Origin: Euptelea pleiosperma
Taxonomy: Eukaryota; Streptophyta; Magnoliopsida; Ranunculales; Eupteleaceae
Assembly (NCBI GenBank): GCA_035048495.1
Contig: CM068545.1
Location: 10,168,958-10,232,957 of the forward strand
Direction: 5' to 3'
Length of the DNA stretch: 64,000 nucleotides
The position numbers were made by a program, and so were the translations under genes. This document shows, piece by piece, positions 1 to 12,629 of this stretch (within the stretch, counting starts at the first letter, position 1; the number at the start of each line of letters is the position of its first letter). The notes beneath the pieces are model-generated. The model had not been told where the DNA came from. It made no database searches and saw only the letters and a program-made list of their open reading frames with translations.

Positions 1-178
1 GCAGGGCAGCAGATCACAGCACCTGGATTTTGTACAGTTGGACCACATCGGTCTCACCGCCCAACGTACACAGGTGAGTGTTTTGGCAAAAAGCACTCAA
101 TTACTCGTCTGGTACGTGTGCGGTGAGGCCAGGTGATCAGTCTGTACAAAATACACGTGCCGAGATCTGCTGCCCTGT
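1..178. mobile_element. Palindromic MITE-like element
   Basis: Two inverted arms of about 65-70 bp meet around position 90. The left arm opens with GCAGGGCAGCAGATC and contains ATTTTGTACAG. The right arm, read in reverse, repeats GACAGGGCAGCAGATC and the same TTTTGTACAG block, followed by a shared CTCACCGC. No open reading frame fits. The left end coincides with the window edge, so a target-site duplication cannot be tested. Confidence 0.55.
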
Positions 179-189
179 CATCAAAGTTT

Positions 190-405
190 TATCCAAAACA
201 CCCTCATTGGTACTAACCATTAGATTTTAGTACTTTAGACGGGCGTTATTATAGCCACTGGATTCAACCATTATTTTTTTGAGTACTAAAATCAATGGTT
301 AAAACGATCAAAAAACTGATTTTTGGTATGAATGTCTACTGAGGGGTGGGCTAAACATCCATGCGGTCATTGGGCCCAGTTGGCAGTGGTGAGTAACTAA
401 AAATG
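190..405. mobile_element. Family B MITE, degenerate copy
   Basis: The right arm is clear: GGGTGGGCTAAACATCCATG followed by the GGTCATTGGGCCCAG block seen in other family B copies. The left arm is partial and carries the TTAGATTTTAGTACTTTA motif. It is an inverted-repeat element without coding capacity. The unrelated-looking stretch 411-1173 holds only another very degenerate arm pair, about 780-990, and no gene. Confidence 0.45.
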
Positions 406-1173
406 CACCTTCCGCATCTGAAAGGGTCTCAGGTATACATGTTAATTACACCACGACCCTAGTGGAAAAGAAGAAAGAAAAGCTGTTGACTTCAAAGTCA
501 GGGACACCAGGGTTTTTACCCCGTTTCGGATTTCGTTTCATCCCGTTTCTTGTTTAAAAAACGCAAAGACTTTGTGGTGCTGCAGACGGCCTGCAGTCAA
601 TGAACTTTTATCGACTTACCCAAAAAACGGCCAAGGACTGAGGCGAGGTGATTAAACTGTTTGAAGGTCTTTGAAATAAGTGCCATGTGAATCCTGTGAA
701 CCAGGACCGGTCTGAACCTAAGGACGATGACAGCCCCAAAGACCAGAACACTATTTCGGCCCCAACTAGATCTGGCACACCTTGGTGAAGTTACATACCA
801 AAAATCAGTTTAGATTGATGATTTATAACCATTGGTTTTGAGCATTTTTTTTTCTTCATGTGGTGATTTCTTGCCATTGGATTCAAGCATTTTTTTACCA
901 AACTCTAATCTAACTGCTAGAAATCACCAATGATTTTGGTGGCAGGTCCATAAGGAGTGTGCCAGACATCCATAATCAGTGGGCTCAAATTCTGAGCCAA
1001 CCATGAAATTGATAAAATTCACTAATTGGTTGAGAATCCATCTTAACTCATAATCTACACTTAAGGCTCTGCTTGGTACACCGTAAACTAAACTAATGCA
1101 TTTGCATTTGCATTTGTTTAGGTGATCTCACGCAATGTTTGGCGCTTGGTTACCCATTGTAAAGTTGGACCAC

Positions 1174-1849
1174 CAGTGGCGGAGCTAGGATTTTGTTTAA
1201 GGGAGGGCAAAGTGGCAAGCAACAGTCAATTGACAATGTCAATAACAATTGATGACATTTTTAGTTGACAAAATTATCCCTTATAGAAATGGGCAATTAA
1301 TTAAAGCCCAGCAACTTTTAATTATTCACCCAAACTAGGACCCAATTTGTTTGAGTAAATCTGTGATGACGGACATCAGTCATCAACATTGATAACGAAC
1401 CATAATATGGGCCACATGGCACACTCTTAAAGACCACTGACCATATATATGGATGTTTGGCCCATCCCTAGGTGGACCCACAGACCAAAAACCATCATAA
1501 TTAATGATTTCTATCCGTTGATTTTGACTCTTTTTCATGGGAAATTTTTTAACCCTTTGATTCAAACATAATTTGGGGGTACTTAAAGGTTAGAAAACAC
1601 TAATGAGGTTCATTTTTTTATATATAGGTACACCTAGGATGGGCCAAACATCCATGTGGTCAGTGATCTCTAAGAGTGTTGCACGTGGCAAATAATGTGG
1701 ACCACCTAGGGAAGGGTCAACTTCAGAAGGGCCAAACATTGAAGTTGATGGGAGTGCTGCACTAGCACAAACTGTAGACCACCTAGGGATGTGCAAAAAT
1801 TCAAAGTTGAGGGTGGGCAACGGCACCCCGGCCCCTGGCTACGCCACTG
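1174..1849. mobile_element. Non-autonomous hAT-like transposon with nested MITE
   Basis: The element starts CAGTGGCGGAGCTAGG, and its right end reads in reverse CAGTGGCGTAGCCAGG. It is flanked by near-identical 8-bp sequences, TGGACCAC at 1166-1173 and GGGACCAC at 1850-1857 (7 of 8 match). An 8-bp target-site duplication with CAG-type termini is what hAT transposons make. No transposase frame is present. A family A MITE (about 1353-1715) sits inside it. A related element lies at 43825-44620. Confidence 0.6.
1353..1715. mobile_element. Family A MITE nested in the hAT-like element
   Basis: The left arm carries GGCACACTCTTAAAG and TGGATGTTTGGCCCATCCC. The right arm is the reverse complement, GGATGGGCCAAACATCCATG followed by CTAAGAGTGT. 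It has no coding capacity. Confidence 0.55.
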
Positions 1850-2227
1850 GGGACCACCATAAATGAATGTCGTGCCCCTGTATTCCCTAGTTAAAATTCA
1901 TTGCATGATAATACGTGACAAAACTTGTTCAATCATTAGACATTTTTATTATAATGTTTTCTCTCCCAACCGTTACTAAAAGTCAAGTTTTGTTTTTAAA
2001 ACATCATCGATTCTTTTAAGAAATGACATTAATAACCAACTAACCTATGGTAGTTATATAACTTATATAAATAGTATAAAAGTCTTTAACTTCTAAAGTC
2101 AAACTACTAGGAAGAGAGTTAAATGTGGATGCTTTGTAAAATTTCTCTTTTAACTGTACTCATAATTATCATATTTTAAGGAATGAAACTTTTTCTTTTT
2201 TTCTTTGATATCCATTTAATTATTAAC

Positions 2228-2403
2228 TATTTTTACCAATTATAAATTGATATTTATATTAATTTAAAATGCCTATAATATCCTTGTAAATTTAAGTTTA
2301 TATAAGTAATCATGAAGTACAAAAGAGTAATGTCTCTTTTTATATTACTGCCATTTCAACAATATTTTTACCAATTATAAATTGATATTTACATTAATTT
2401 AAA
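2228..2403. repeat. Short direct repeat in AT-rich spacer
   Basis: A block of about 40 bp beginning TTTTTACCAATTATAAATTG occurs near 2228-2270 and again near 2360-2403 in the same orientation. The copies differ by very few bases and their spacing is about 131 bp. The surrounding spacer 1850-2760 is AT-rich and shows no gene. Confidence 0.6.
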
Positions 2404-2593
2404 GGGTCGGACTCGAGGGGACACCCATTTTTTACCCCCATTTATGATTTCCCCCTGTGGTCGTAGACTTTGGTGTTTTCTTTCCTTTGTGGTTTGGTGG
2501 GGCCTTTGGAGAAGGAGAGGAATAGAAGATTCTTCAGACTATCTTCAATATCGTTTTATCTATCAAAGCGATTTACTCTTTTCCTGGTCTAAG

Positions 2594-2626
<33 letters not shown>
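2594..2626. repeat. Compound (AT)n(GA)n microsatellite
   Basis: A run of alternating AT (2594-2608) passes directly into alternating GA (2609-2626). It is an ordinary dinucleotide microsatellite. Confidence 0.9.
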
Positions 2627-2771
2627 ACCTAGCCTTTGAGGACTAGTAGTCTTTAAATGGGAGTCCATTATTTTAAAATATGGGCTCTTAATGGCTTTCT
2701 TGTTGATACGAAGGTCTTCTCAACCTCCAGTTTTGTTGTTTTGTATCACTTTTCTTTCCTATATATATATA

Positions 2772-3765
2772 CTAGTGGGTGCCCTGTGCCATCTGCACTC
2801 CTCGACAAAGAATTTGCCAAAATTAGGTGAGTGGCGAAGATCCACCATCCATTTGGGGGAGGATTAGATCTCGGCTCATTTCTTTGTTGATGCTTCTAAG
2901 ATGAGGTATAAGTAGGGAGACAACCAATGTGTTTTGTTATATAGAATAGTAAATGGCACATGCCACGGCACTCTTCGACAAAAGTGTTTGCAAAAATTGG
3001 GTGCCTTTGGCACTCAAACGGTATAACGGGCTGGGGCGTTATCATTTTTTCTATTACAACGACTGTTATAACGGATTGTAACACACAGAGGGAGAAATGG
3101 GAAAATAACAGAAAAAAAAATAAATAAATAACGGCGTTGAAATTCAAATTTTGAATAAATTGAGGTCAAGTGAGGCGGATTGAGTGGTTGAAATCTAACC
3201 GTCCACATTAGATCGATGGATTTGATCTCAACCACTCTTTATCTGACCGTTCAGATAAGAGAATGCAACTGAGTTGTCTTGTTATATGTGTGGGTAGTCT
3301 GTACCCGCGGCACTTTCCGACAAAGTGTTTGTCAAAATCAGGTGGGAGTTAATCTCAGCCACTCATTATTGAAGCCATATAACATAAGAAGGGGTATAAG
3401 AAAACCATAGTCACTTGTTATATTGATAGTGGGTAGCCTGTGCCCTCGGTACTCCCCGTCAAAGCATTTGCCAAAATCTGGTGTGAGTGGCTAAGATCCA
3501 CCGTCCATTTGGGGTATAAGATCTCGACCCTTCTTTGTTGAAATAGATAAAAGGGGGTATAAGTGGGGAGACAGACAACTTCCCTGTTTTGTTACATAGA
3601 TAATGGGTGGCCTGTGCCCACGACACTCTCCAACAAAAGCATTTGCCAAAATCGGGTGTGAGTGGCTGAGATCCACTGTCTATTTTGGAGATAAGATCTT
3701 GGCCCTTCTTTGTTAAAACATATGAGAGGGGGAGACAACTTCCCTATTTTGTTATATAGATATAG
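2772..3765. repeat. Tandem array with Helitron-like terminus
   Basis: Five imperfect direct units start near 2776, 2949, 3291, 3430 and 3604. They share a core of the type GTGGGTGGCCCGTGCCCACG, then a CTCTCCGACAAA block and TTGCCAAAATCGGGTGTGAG. The second unit is about 342 bp because it holds extra sequence rich in AACGG; the others are 139-174 bp. Read on the - strand, the outer edge ends CACCCACTAG followed by T, with a small CCGTG-GG-CACGG stem in related units. This resembles a Helitron 3' end (CTRR before T). No helicase frame is present. A second, related array lies at 30212-30905. Confidence 0.55.
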
Positions 3766-5689
3766 ATAAATATTTTAATGATCATAAGTAGGTAATTAAC
3801 ATGTATTCTTCTTTGTATTTTACTTTATCCTGACCACTAAGTTATTTACCTTCCTAATCGAACGTACACGATCTTTAACTGACAAATTGGTAGTTACTCA
3901 AATGACTCATGTCTTTAACCGTCTGATTCTTGCTGTCTCTGTCTTCTAATCTTCAAATAATAGGCGAAGTATGCGTACCACGACATCTCCACACTACACT
4001 AATACTCGTAGAAACAGTTACAAGAATATTTTTATGTCAAACGAAATATTTGTCAAATGAAATATGAAAATATTCCTTACATCAATAACCTTATTGAACT
4101 ATTTAAATTTAGTATTAACTAAATCCTTGATCTCTTGAGTTATGGATCTATAGTGATTCTAGTTCATATGTTGTTTTTTTTTATTTTTTAGGAAATGCTA
4201 TTAGTTAAAGTTGATTTTTGTGGTGAATCTTGATGTTATTGTTCGCATAATGTTTATGTTGTGTTGCTATTTTATAATTCATTATTGTTATTATTTTCTT
4301 ATAAGGCTAATTGTTCATTCTTGATGAGGAACTTAGTTTTAGATATATGTTGTTTGCTCTATTTTGTTTGAGTCAAACTGGGACCGCCAAGGCGGAATGG
4401 ATGGTCTAATTCCTAAGGTAATTGATTTTCAAGGTAATTGTTGAGTGATAAGTTTTGGTTCACAAACCATAAACCTTGATGGTTTGATTTTTGTGGGATA
4501 ACATGCCATATTATCTATTAAAAATGATATTTTAGCAAAACTTAAATACAAAAATTTAATTAGTAATTTTACATCTCAAAAAGCGAGAAAAATAGATTTT
4601 AGATAAAGATTTTCTATTATATAAAATTAAAATTTTAATTAAATATTAATTATAATAATATAATAAATACAAAATGCCCTATTTAGAGTTTTCGCCTTAG
4701 GCCCCAAATTGTATCGAGACGGCCCTGCCCTGCCCTGGACGCACATGACTATACATAAAAAAATATTTTTCAGATCACATGTCACGACTTTACGGAACTT
4801 ATCGTATCTTGTGTTGCAATTGTGGTAGTGCTATTAGAATTATTGTGATTTGGATCGTGTTTTTTGATAAGTGAAATCTGATCACATAGAAAAGAAATGC
4901 TTCCATTTCTATTACAGTAAGCTTTAAATGGGGTGAATATCCCTAGTACAATCATTTCGGCAATCTAAACCTTTATTTTTAGTTTCAATAATGAACCAAT
5001 GACGGGGCTAAGCTTTTCTTATTGGGATCATGTCAATCAATGATGGGATTATTTATTCTTTTCATTTAATAATCATTACAAAGTTTCTAGAACCGAAGAG
5101 TTGTCATAATTTTCAAACGGAAAATTATAGTCACACCCCGCAAAAGTTAAAGGCACTCAACCAAAATATGTAATACTTATTCATTTGATGTGTTCATGTG
5201 TCCGACTTGAAGTGGTCGATCGTCGTCGGCTCGAGGGAAGCTTGATAGTTGGTCTGCACCAAGTGAGAAACATAAATATGAGAATGGGGGTGTTTGCAAC
5301 GTTTTCAAAAGAAAATGCTCGTAAAACACAAATAAGGGAAAAAAAAAACATAAGGGTCACATGGGTGTGGGATATATGCGACTAAAATTTCTCTAATCAA
5401 ATTTGTCTCTCCACATTTAAAAATACTAAATCTTTTGAAATTGCACCTTGAGTTGCTAATTTTCAAAAACTGCCCCTTTTATGTACATCCTCCAAAATTG
5501 CCCTATGGAGTTCAAATTTTCCTCTTTTTTGTGAACTTTTTTCAAAAATGCCCTCTATAATATTTGATACAAGTGAAAAAAATAAGGGTATTTTTGTCAT
5601 CGATATCATTTTATGAGAAAGCGGATGAGCAGCACCCCTACTTCACGAAAGAAACTTTGATGTTCAAGGTTGGACATCAAAGTTCGATG
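3766..5689. other. AT-rich spacer, no gene seen
   Basis: I found no convincing open reading frame, RNA gene or intact repeat here. Scattered short A/T runs and isolated short frames look like chance. Confidence 0.5.
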
Positions 5690-5950
5690 TCCTACCCCAA
5701 AAATGCCGCGTGGCACATTCATTCGGACCCTCTAACTAATGAATGTTTGTCTCACCCCTAAGTGGACCTACACACCAAGAGTCAGCATTATTGGTGATTT
5801 TTAACCAAGGATTTGATACCTCAAAAAATGCTAGAATCCAACAGGTAGAAATCGCCCAAATCATGCTAATTTTTAGTGCCATCTTGGTCTAGCTAGTGGT
5901 GGATCACACATTGGTGGAGTCAATGGGCCTGAAAGAGTGTGCCAGTTAGT
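5690..5950. mobile_element. Family A MITE, degenerate copy
   Basis: It contains GCGTGGCACATTCATTCGGA, the AGTGGACCTACACACCAAGA arm and a diverged inverted right arm. The GATGTCC edges match the ends of other family A copies. Confidence 0.4.
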
Positions 5951-6059
5951 ACTTTTGGGGTTGTAACATCAAACTTTGATGTCCTTCATGCTCTTTCCGT
6001 GATAAACATATGCATCACATGAGCTAGTACTCCGTACGTGTGTGTGTGTCTCTATATTG

Positions 6060-6758
6060 TCCAAGGCCTCAACCCAAGCCCAACCCAACTTTTATCCAGT
6101 CCTTAGATGCAGATCCGAGCCCAACCCAACCCACGTAAAAGCTAACACAAGCCCAACCCAAAGTCAGATTGAACCGGTCGGGCTCAGGTTGGGCCTGCCC
6201 AAGTTGCAGCACTACCTCAGAGCCTACAGAAATATCAATTTTGGGAGGTATATTATTGTACATGTACGAATGATTGGAGGTGAAGATCATTTGATCCTAA
6301 TCTTTTCTTGCATAAAAGGTGTTGTTTGACAACATAAATAACTTATTTTGACAGCCAAATCATATTAGGATGAGAATAAAATTTATATTTGCCAAAAATA
6401 CCATCACCTCTCTTGCAACCTAAAATCACTTTTTTAAAAGTGTTTCTCCTAAAATCAATTTGCTAAAACCGTTTTTCTCTCCACCTCTCTTTCTCTCTAT
6501 TTTTGAAGGTTCTCTTAACCTCTCTTTAACAGGTGCCTCTGTAATAAAACTAATCGTGACTAGTATGAAATAAATGTCGGGCTCAAATTCAGTTGGGTTG
6601 CTCAAGGCCTCAATCTAAGTCCAATCCAATTTTTTATCAGGCTCAAAAATTTCAAACCAAGCCCAACCTGAGCTTAAAAACTGTCAGCCCATACCTTGCC
6701 CAAGGGCTTGAGCCCATCGCCTCAGGTTGGGCCGCCTAAGTTGCAGCTCTGTCTGCCC
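6060..6758. repeat. Pair of direct repeats rich in CCCAACCCAA
   Basis: Two copies in the same orientation run at about 6060-6215 and 6598-6758. Each starts with CAAGGCCTCAA and ends with CTCAGGTTGGGCC, then a block containing AAGTTGCAGC. The short open frames across the first copy arise from this low-complexity sequence and are not genes. Confidence 0.55.
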
Positions 6759-6928
6759 TACCTGTACGGTGCTGTGTTGAACGCACAAACAAATCAGGCC
6801 CCACTAATAAATGAATACTACCAAGATTTCCCTCGCTAAAGCTTCCTGATTGGGTGATTATGGCCATTGAGTGGTGGAAGTGTCTTTGATCTCTCATGTC
6901 CTCCATTCTAGCCGCCTAAAAAAAATTT

Positions 6929-8212
6929 GGGAATTTTTGACATACCCCCCCATTTTTCATTAATATTTGACATACCCCCACAATTTCAAAAAGCTGACAT
7001 ACCCCCATGACCCAGTCAACAGTCTAAGACCGTGGTTGACCAACGTCCTACTTCTTTCTTAAATGATAAAATGCCTAAAATTTTTAGAAATTTCCAAAAC
7101 GCCCTAAAAACCACTCTTCTTCAACCCTCCCAAAATTTTTTCCTGATTTTGATCAAAGAATCCTACATTCTCAATTGCCTCATATCGTAACCATGGAGAT
7201 GCAAGATACATCAAGCAATAGATTGCTAAAAAGGGGAAAGGTTTTGTCGATGTTAAAGATCAAGAACTGATCTGTAATGGATGTGCACCTCAACTTCCTC
7301 TAGGGTCCGGCCAATTTTTGAGCAACTTTTGTTAACTTGTTCCTCAATATCTTCTAAAAAATGGAGTACACTGCTACTGTAGCTTGGATGAATGCAGAGA
7401 TATTTGGTGCCGGCAACGCAAGTGACTTGAGAAGCAACCAAAGCATTGTCTTCTTCCTAATCACAAGTTCTAAGAGAAACACCAGTAGTCTACATCTTCG
7501 TCCCAGAAACTGAGAAGTTTTTTTCTCGGGTAATTCAAATTAGTAGTTTTAAATTTTAAACCTTAGAACCCATCAACAACTTAGCATGATTCAACCCAAA
7601 GGCCATTTATTCTAAATGGAGAGATCCCTCTTAGAACAAAAAAAAAAAAAAAAACCAACCTAAAAATCCCTTGCAAAGAAAAGAAAATCTGAAAAAAAAA
7701 AGCAAGAAATTACTACCCTAAAAACTCATGCCCATTGCCCTCAAAATCAAGAACAGAACCCTATTCACACAGATTGAGGTAATGCCCTTAGCATCTTAGA
7801 GCACAAATGCCTTCCCAAACCATCAAGATCAGAATTTTCTACAAAACCTTATAATCAATTTCAGAAATCGAAATCCTAAAAATCAGAACTGGATCTCTGC
7901 GATTATGGTTTGAGGCAATTGAGAATGTTAGATTTTTTACCAAAATCAAGAAGAAGGAAAAGGAAGATATTTGGGAGGGTTGAAGAGGAGGTTGATTTTG
8001 GAAATTTTCAAAAATTATAGGCATTTTTGTCATTTTGTATTTAAGGGAGAAGCAAGGGATCTTGCTCACGTTTTAACGTTGGTAAACTACAGTCTTAGAC
8101 TATTGACTGGGTCATAGGGGGTATGTCAGCTTTTTGAAATTGTGGGGGGCATGTCAAATATTGAACAAAACATGGGGGGGGGGGGGGGGGGGGGGGTATG
8201 TCAAAAATTCCC
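6929..8212. mobile_element. Long-TIR Mutator-like element, non-autonomous
   Basis: The terminal inverted repeats are about 280 bp (roughly 6929-7208 against 7880-8212). Both ends begin GGGAATTTTTGACATACCCC. Shared inner blocks include TTTCAAAAAGCTGACATACC and CATTCTCAATTGCCTCA. Identical 9-bp AAAAAATTT sequences flank the element (6920-6928 and 8213-8221), the usual Mutator target-site duplication. There is no transposase. The unique middle (about 7209-7880) has a short - strand frame at 7253-7441 that could come from a captured gene piece. The right arm holds a 23-base G run (8174-8196). Arms of a related element occur near 28785 and 31508. Confidence 0.8.
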
Positions 8213-8234
8213 AAAAAATTTATGATGGATCAAT

Positions 8235-8365
8235 GAGTAAAACTCCGGTCACAGCCCACAATACGAGCCATGTGGCATACTATTAGAGGGCGCTGACCAT
8301 ATGGATGTTTGGCCAGTCCCTCAGTAGACTTGCAAACCAAAAATCAGCCTGATTAGTGATTTCCA
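8235..8365. mobile_element. Half copy of a family A MITE
   Basis: It begins GAGTAAAACTCCGGTCACAG, very close to the end of the 405-bp copy at 42876-43280. It continues through TGGATGTTTGGCCAGTCCCT and AAAAATCAGCCTGATTAGTG. The right arm is missing. Confidence 0.55.
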
Positions 8366-11029
8366 ACATTTGGAATTAGAAACAGAACAAAAAGCACTCA
8401 CTGCCACTTCGAATCTCTTCCATCTCTTTGAATGCATAATACAATTCAAAGTTATTCCACTCCACAACAAGATCTTGTAAGTCGGAAAATAAAAAAACAA
8501 AAGACCATATTACTCGAAGAAACTGTGAAAATCTGTTACAAGAAGCATAAGGAAGAAAAATCTACGGCATCTGAAGATGGTTTTTCGTCCTCTAGGAGAA
8601 GGTCTGTGGTCCAATGGCCGAATGTCTTGGGTTTCATAAAGCTTTAAGCTTTCGCATGACTGCATTATGGTGGGAATAGTTTAATGTTCCTGTCCTTCAA
8701 AGTTCAATTTTTTTCTTTTTCTTTTTACCTTTTCTGCTTTTCCTGAGATTTTCTTCAGCTCAAGCATACTTTGGTAACACAGCTTCAAAGCGTGAAGTGA
8801 AATAGTTTATTTTGCTTTTCTGAGATAGATTTTGGAGAATCTCTCAACCCAGGATTTCTTCAAAACTCTGAGAATGTTCTGGTTGCAGTCTTTCAAAAAT
8901 CACATGTAAAATGGATGGAATTACCTGTGGAATAAATTGTTTTCATAGATACCATTTACATATCTTTGAGTTTTATCTGTCGATCTATCCAGCTATAATT
9001 CACAACTATGGTTTGATGCGTGGAAGTTTTCTATCAGTTGGAATTGAGAATGGGGGAGCTGGAAGTGGAGAAGCACGTCCAATAAATTTTGTCAGTTGAA
9101 AAGGTTTGTAACTTTAAAAGCTGCAGATATTATTAGATTTTTTTTTTTATAGGTATATTATCATAAGATTTTTATTTTTTTTTTGAAACCGTGGGTATCT
9201 GGGCCTCTTGGAGCACCCAACTAGTAGTCCCCCGGGGCACGATAGTCACCCCTTCCACACATGCCGGAGTGTGTTATCATAAGATTTTGATTACGTGCTT
9301 TTTAATTTTGAGTACTTTTGTCTTTAGAAGAAGGATGATTTTGAATCTGTGGTGATGGAGCATCTAAGGATGAACGGTGCATATTGGGGCTTGACCACCC
9401 TGGATCTTCTGGGAAAGCTGGGAACTGTGGATCAAGATGAAGTTGTTTCATGGGTCATGCAGTGTCAACACGAATCTGGTTTGTGCCCTAATCAATGCAC
9501 GTTGATTTTATCTATTAGGAAATCAAGGTTACCCACCAGTTGGTTGTTTTTAGATCATAAGGACAGTCTGTAACACCAAGAATCTACCTGATCGGACTAT
9601 ATAATCATCCGATTTGGCTGCACATAAACCTGGATTAACAGTTTCAGCATTGTGGAGTTAGATAGTACTATACTCTATATATAGCGATTATCAATTGGAT
9701 GATCCATATTGTAACCACTCAGATGATTATAAGTTATGAATATAGAGAACATGATATGCGCTACAGTGTTCTGTTTGTGCAGGTGGTTTTGCTGGTAACA
9801 TTGGCCATGATCCCCACATTCTGTATACACTTATTGCCGTGCAAATTTTGGCCCTTCTTGACAAGGTAGATGTGCTTGACATCGAAAAGCTATCAAATTG
9901 TATCCTTGAACATATGGTTTTGTAGGGTTTGAGGTTTGTTTCATTTATTAGGAGATTTTTAAGTCCTGCTATAAGATGTGCAACAATTATGTCTTTATGT
10001 CCATGAGAATTTGATTTATTCTAACAACATTTGAAATGACGACTGTAACATTGTCCATGGGGATTCATTCCAAACTGAATTTCTGGATGGCTTTAATTTT
10101 CAACCGTGTTATACTCTGATATAGTATTAGGCATAAAACGCTCTTGATGATTTTGTATGGATTTTGGGTATCAAGTTGTGGTTTGCTTTGCTTCTAACAA
10201 CGTAAAAATAGCAGGGCATATCTCATCAAGTGGAATTATAACCTGAGTTTATCAAAATAGAAAGTCTAGGAAAAGAGAGACACAGCTTGCCCCACTCACG
10301 GGATCGCCATGTCGATTTGATTTTAACAGTCAAGAGTTTTCTATTGAAAAGGATGAAGTTCCATTCATTTCTTGTTTCACTTGATCTTAAAATCAGATGT
10401 TGCTGGGCTGTAGAACAAATATGGATCCTTTTCAGGGGACATGTGGGGTGAAGTTGATACTCGGTATTTTCTTCTTTTGCATTTACTTTGTGATTCTGTC
10501 ATTTCTATGCTTACCCTTGTATCAAAATATATTGACATTTTCTAACCAAAACCTTCTCTCTGTGTAGATTTTCTTATATTGCAATATGCTCTCTCAATAT
10601 TACATCGTTTGGATAAAATCAATGTGGGAAAGGCTGTGAATTACATTGTGAGTTGTAAAAATTTGGATGGTGGATTTGGGTGCACACCTGGAGGGGAGTC
10701 TCATGCAGGGCAAAGTACGTATACCTTGATTTAGTTTCTTAGATTTGAGTTTTTTATTAATAACTGCAACTCTAGCATTTTTTCATCTTTTATTGTCAAT
10801 TGTCTAATTTGTCATGTATTTTAACCTTTGGGATTAGAAAATCTCAGACTTTAATATGTTAAACACCTCCCTGATTTCGAGCTGCTAGTCACTTTAGATT
10901 ACACAACTTAGTCTTGTATAAGTTGGTTCTTGGAGTGTAGGCATTCCTTGTTGGTGGAACTCTTATATCTTCCCCATCATCATGGCTACTTAGGCTTCTT
11001 TTTGCTAAACGGATCTAAGAAGGTTGAAG

Positions 11030-11150
11030 CTTTCATTTTTTTTGGGTCAGCAAGATTAGTGGTTAGTAGTTAGTGGGTGAAAGCAGGTGTCGAACCCAGG
11101 TTGTGGTATCAACACTCACAAACCTTCATTTTGCTCACTCACTAGATAAT
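11030..11150 (-). mobile_element. SINE-like fragment in RGTB intron 5
   Basis: Read on the - strand, a box-B-like GGGTTCGACACC precedes a short A-rich tail (CCCAAAAAAAATG). That arrangement fits a tRNA-derived SINE. A clear A box and target-site duplications were not found, so this is tentative. Confidence 0.3.
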
Positions 11151-12629
11151 TATTTGATGTTAATTTCACGGTCCTGTTTAGTATCTCACACATACCTGCC
11201 ATGTTCTTTCTGTCAGATAATGTCGTATATTTTATCTTCATGCCAAGGTTGTTTAGCCTTTCTTACTAATTATAAATATGTTCTGGTATGAGTGTGACTC
11301 AAGAAGCCTAACTTAATTTAATAATTTCGCTTGTAATATATAATGTCTAAAATTTCTATCACCCGCCAATGGTAGTCTATATATACATATAGTTGGCATG
11401 GGCAAGTCGGCCCAAGGTGGGACAAAGTTGCTTGGATCAAAACCAAGTTGGTGTCCCTTATAGTTCATCCTGGTTTATAAGGTTGTGACTTGTTCTCTGA
11501 CCATCTTGATCAAAGTCAACTTGAGCAACTCAAGGGGATCCATGAACTTTAGAACCATGCAGGAGCAAAATTTGCTTCAGCATCATATATATGTCGAGCT
11601 TTCACCCTTCTTTTTATGTAAATACAGCACGTGTCTCCATAGGAAAATATTTATTAAACTAATCAACTTGTACAATGCCAGTACATGTTGATCAGGTTGT
11701 CCAAATGTTCTCTCTGGGTTTTGCCAATTTTTGAATCTTGGACAATATTGAGACATATTACTAAGTCATCCTGGATTCACTACTACATAATCTATATTGT
11801 GGTTCAGTGCATTGGATGATGCACAAGTTATCATCCCGTACTGAATGATATGCTTCTGTATCTGCAAACACAGAAGAATCCTCTCATATCTCTGCATAGG
11901 TGGGAGAAAAAATCTGGATGCATATTGGATGATAGTGTATTGTCTGAGAGATCATAACTGCATTTTGGTGATATGGCAGTTGGTTTTCCTTTTCTATTAC
12001 CAAATGTTGCATAAGCTTTAGATAATTTGTACAACATAGTTACTCTCAAGCAAATCAGGTTTTGATTCCGACTTTCGCATCATGTTACCATGTTATTAAA
12101 AACAAAAACATGGTCATACTTGTTTTTATTCTTGACCAAGCTGTGTTCATGTCCTTGAGGCATGTTTCTTTACAGGGACAATGTTTTGCGCCAAAAGATG
12201 ATTCCCGTAGTCATATAAGCGAAAACAAACTGGATTGAGTTTCCACAAGCATGAGTTGTAGGCATAAGCAAATATGTATTGTGCGCATAGGCACTCAGTG
12301 TGTGCACCTATAAGAGACAAATATGTATAGATGTGTTATCTACACTTCGTAAAATCAAGTATGTATGAAACTCCCTATAAAGTGGACTCAGGTCCATTAG
12401 AGGTGTACAACTTTAACAAAGCTAAAGCCCTCTCTCTCTCTTTCAAGGTCTAAGATTCCAAAGGCTTTAAATTAGGATAATCTTATTGTTGAGGGCTGTG
12501 TAACAAGGACACAGCACTTTTAGGGTTCTTTGCTGTGTCAGACATGTTGACACATCTCAACTCACATCTGGGCACGTATGGCAGTGTCACCCTTTATTTT
12601 AAGTTTTTTATTAAATTAATGATTTCTAA

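Noticed and set aside
6042..6329. 95-codon + strand frame and its 73-codon - strand partner
   Set aside because: Both run through a CCCAACCCAA repeat that is present again at 6598-6758. Composition, not a gene, explains them.
10568..10714. Alternative splicing that would rescue the RGTB frame in exon 5
   Set aside because: The only AG near the acceptor is at 10566-10567, and no GT one base away from the exon 4 donor restores the frame, so the lesion stands.
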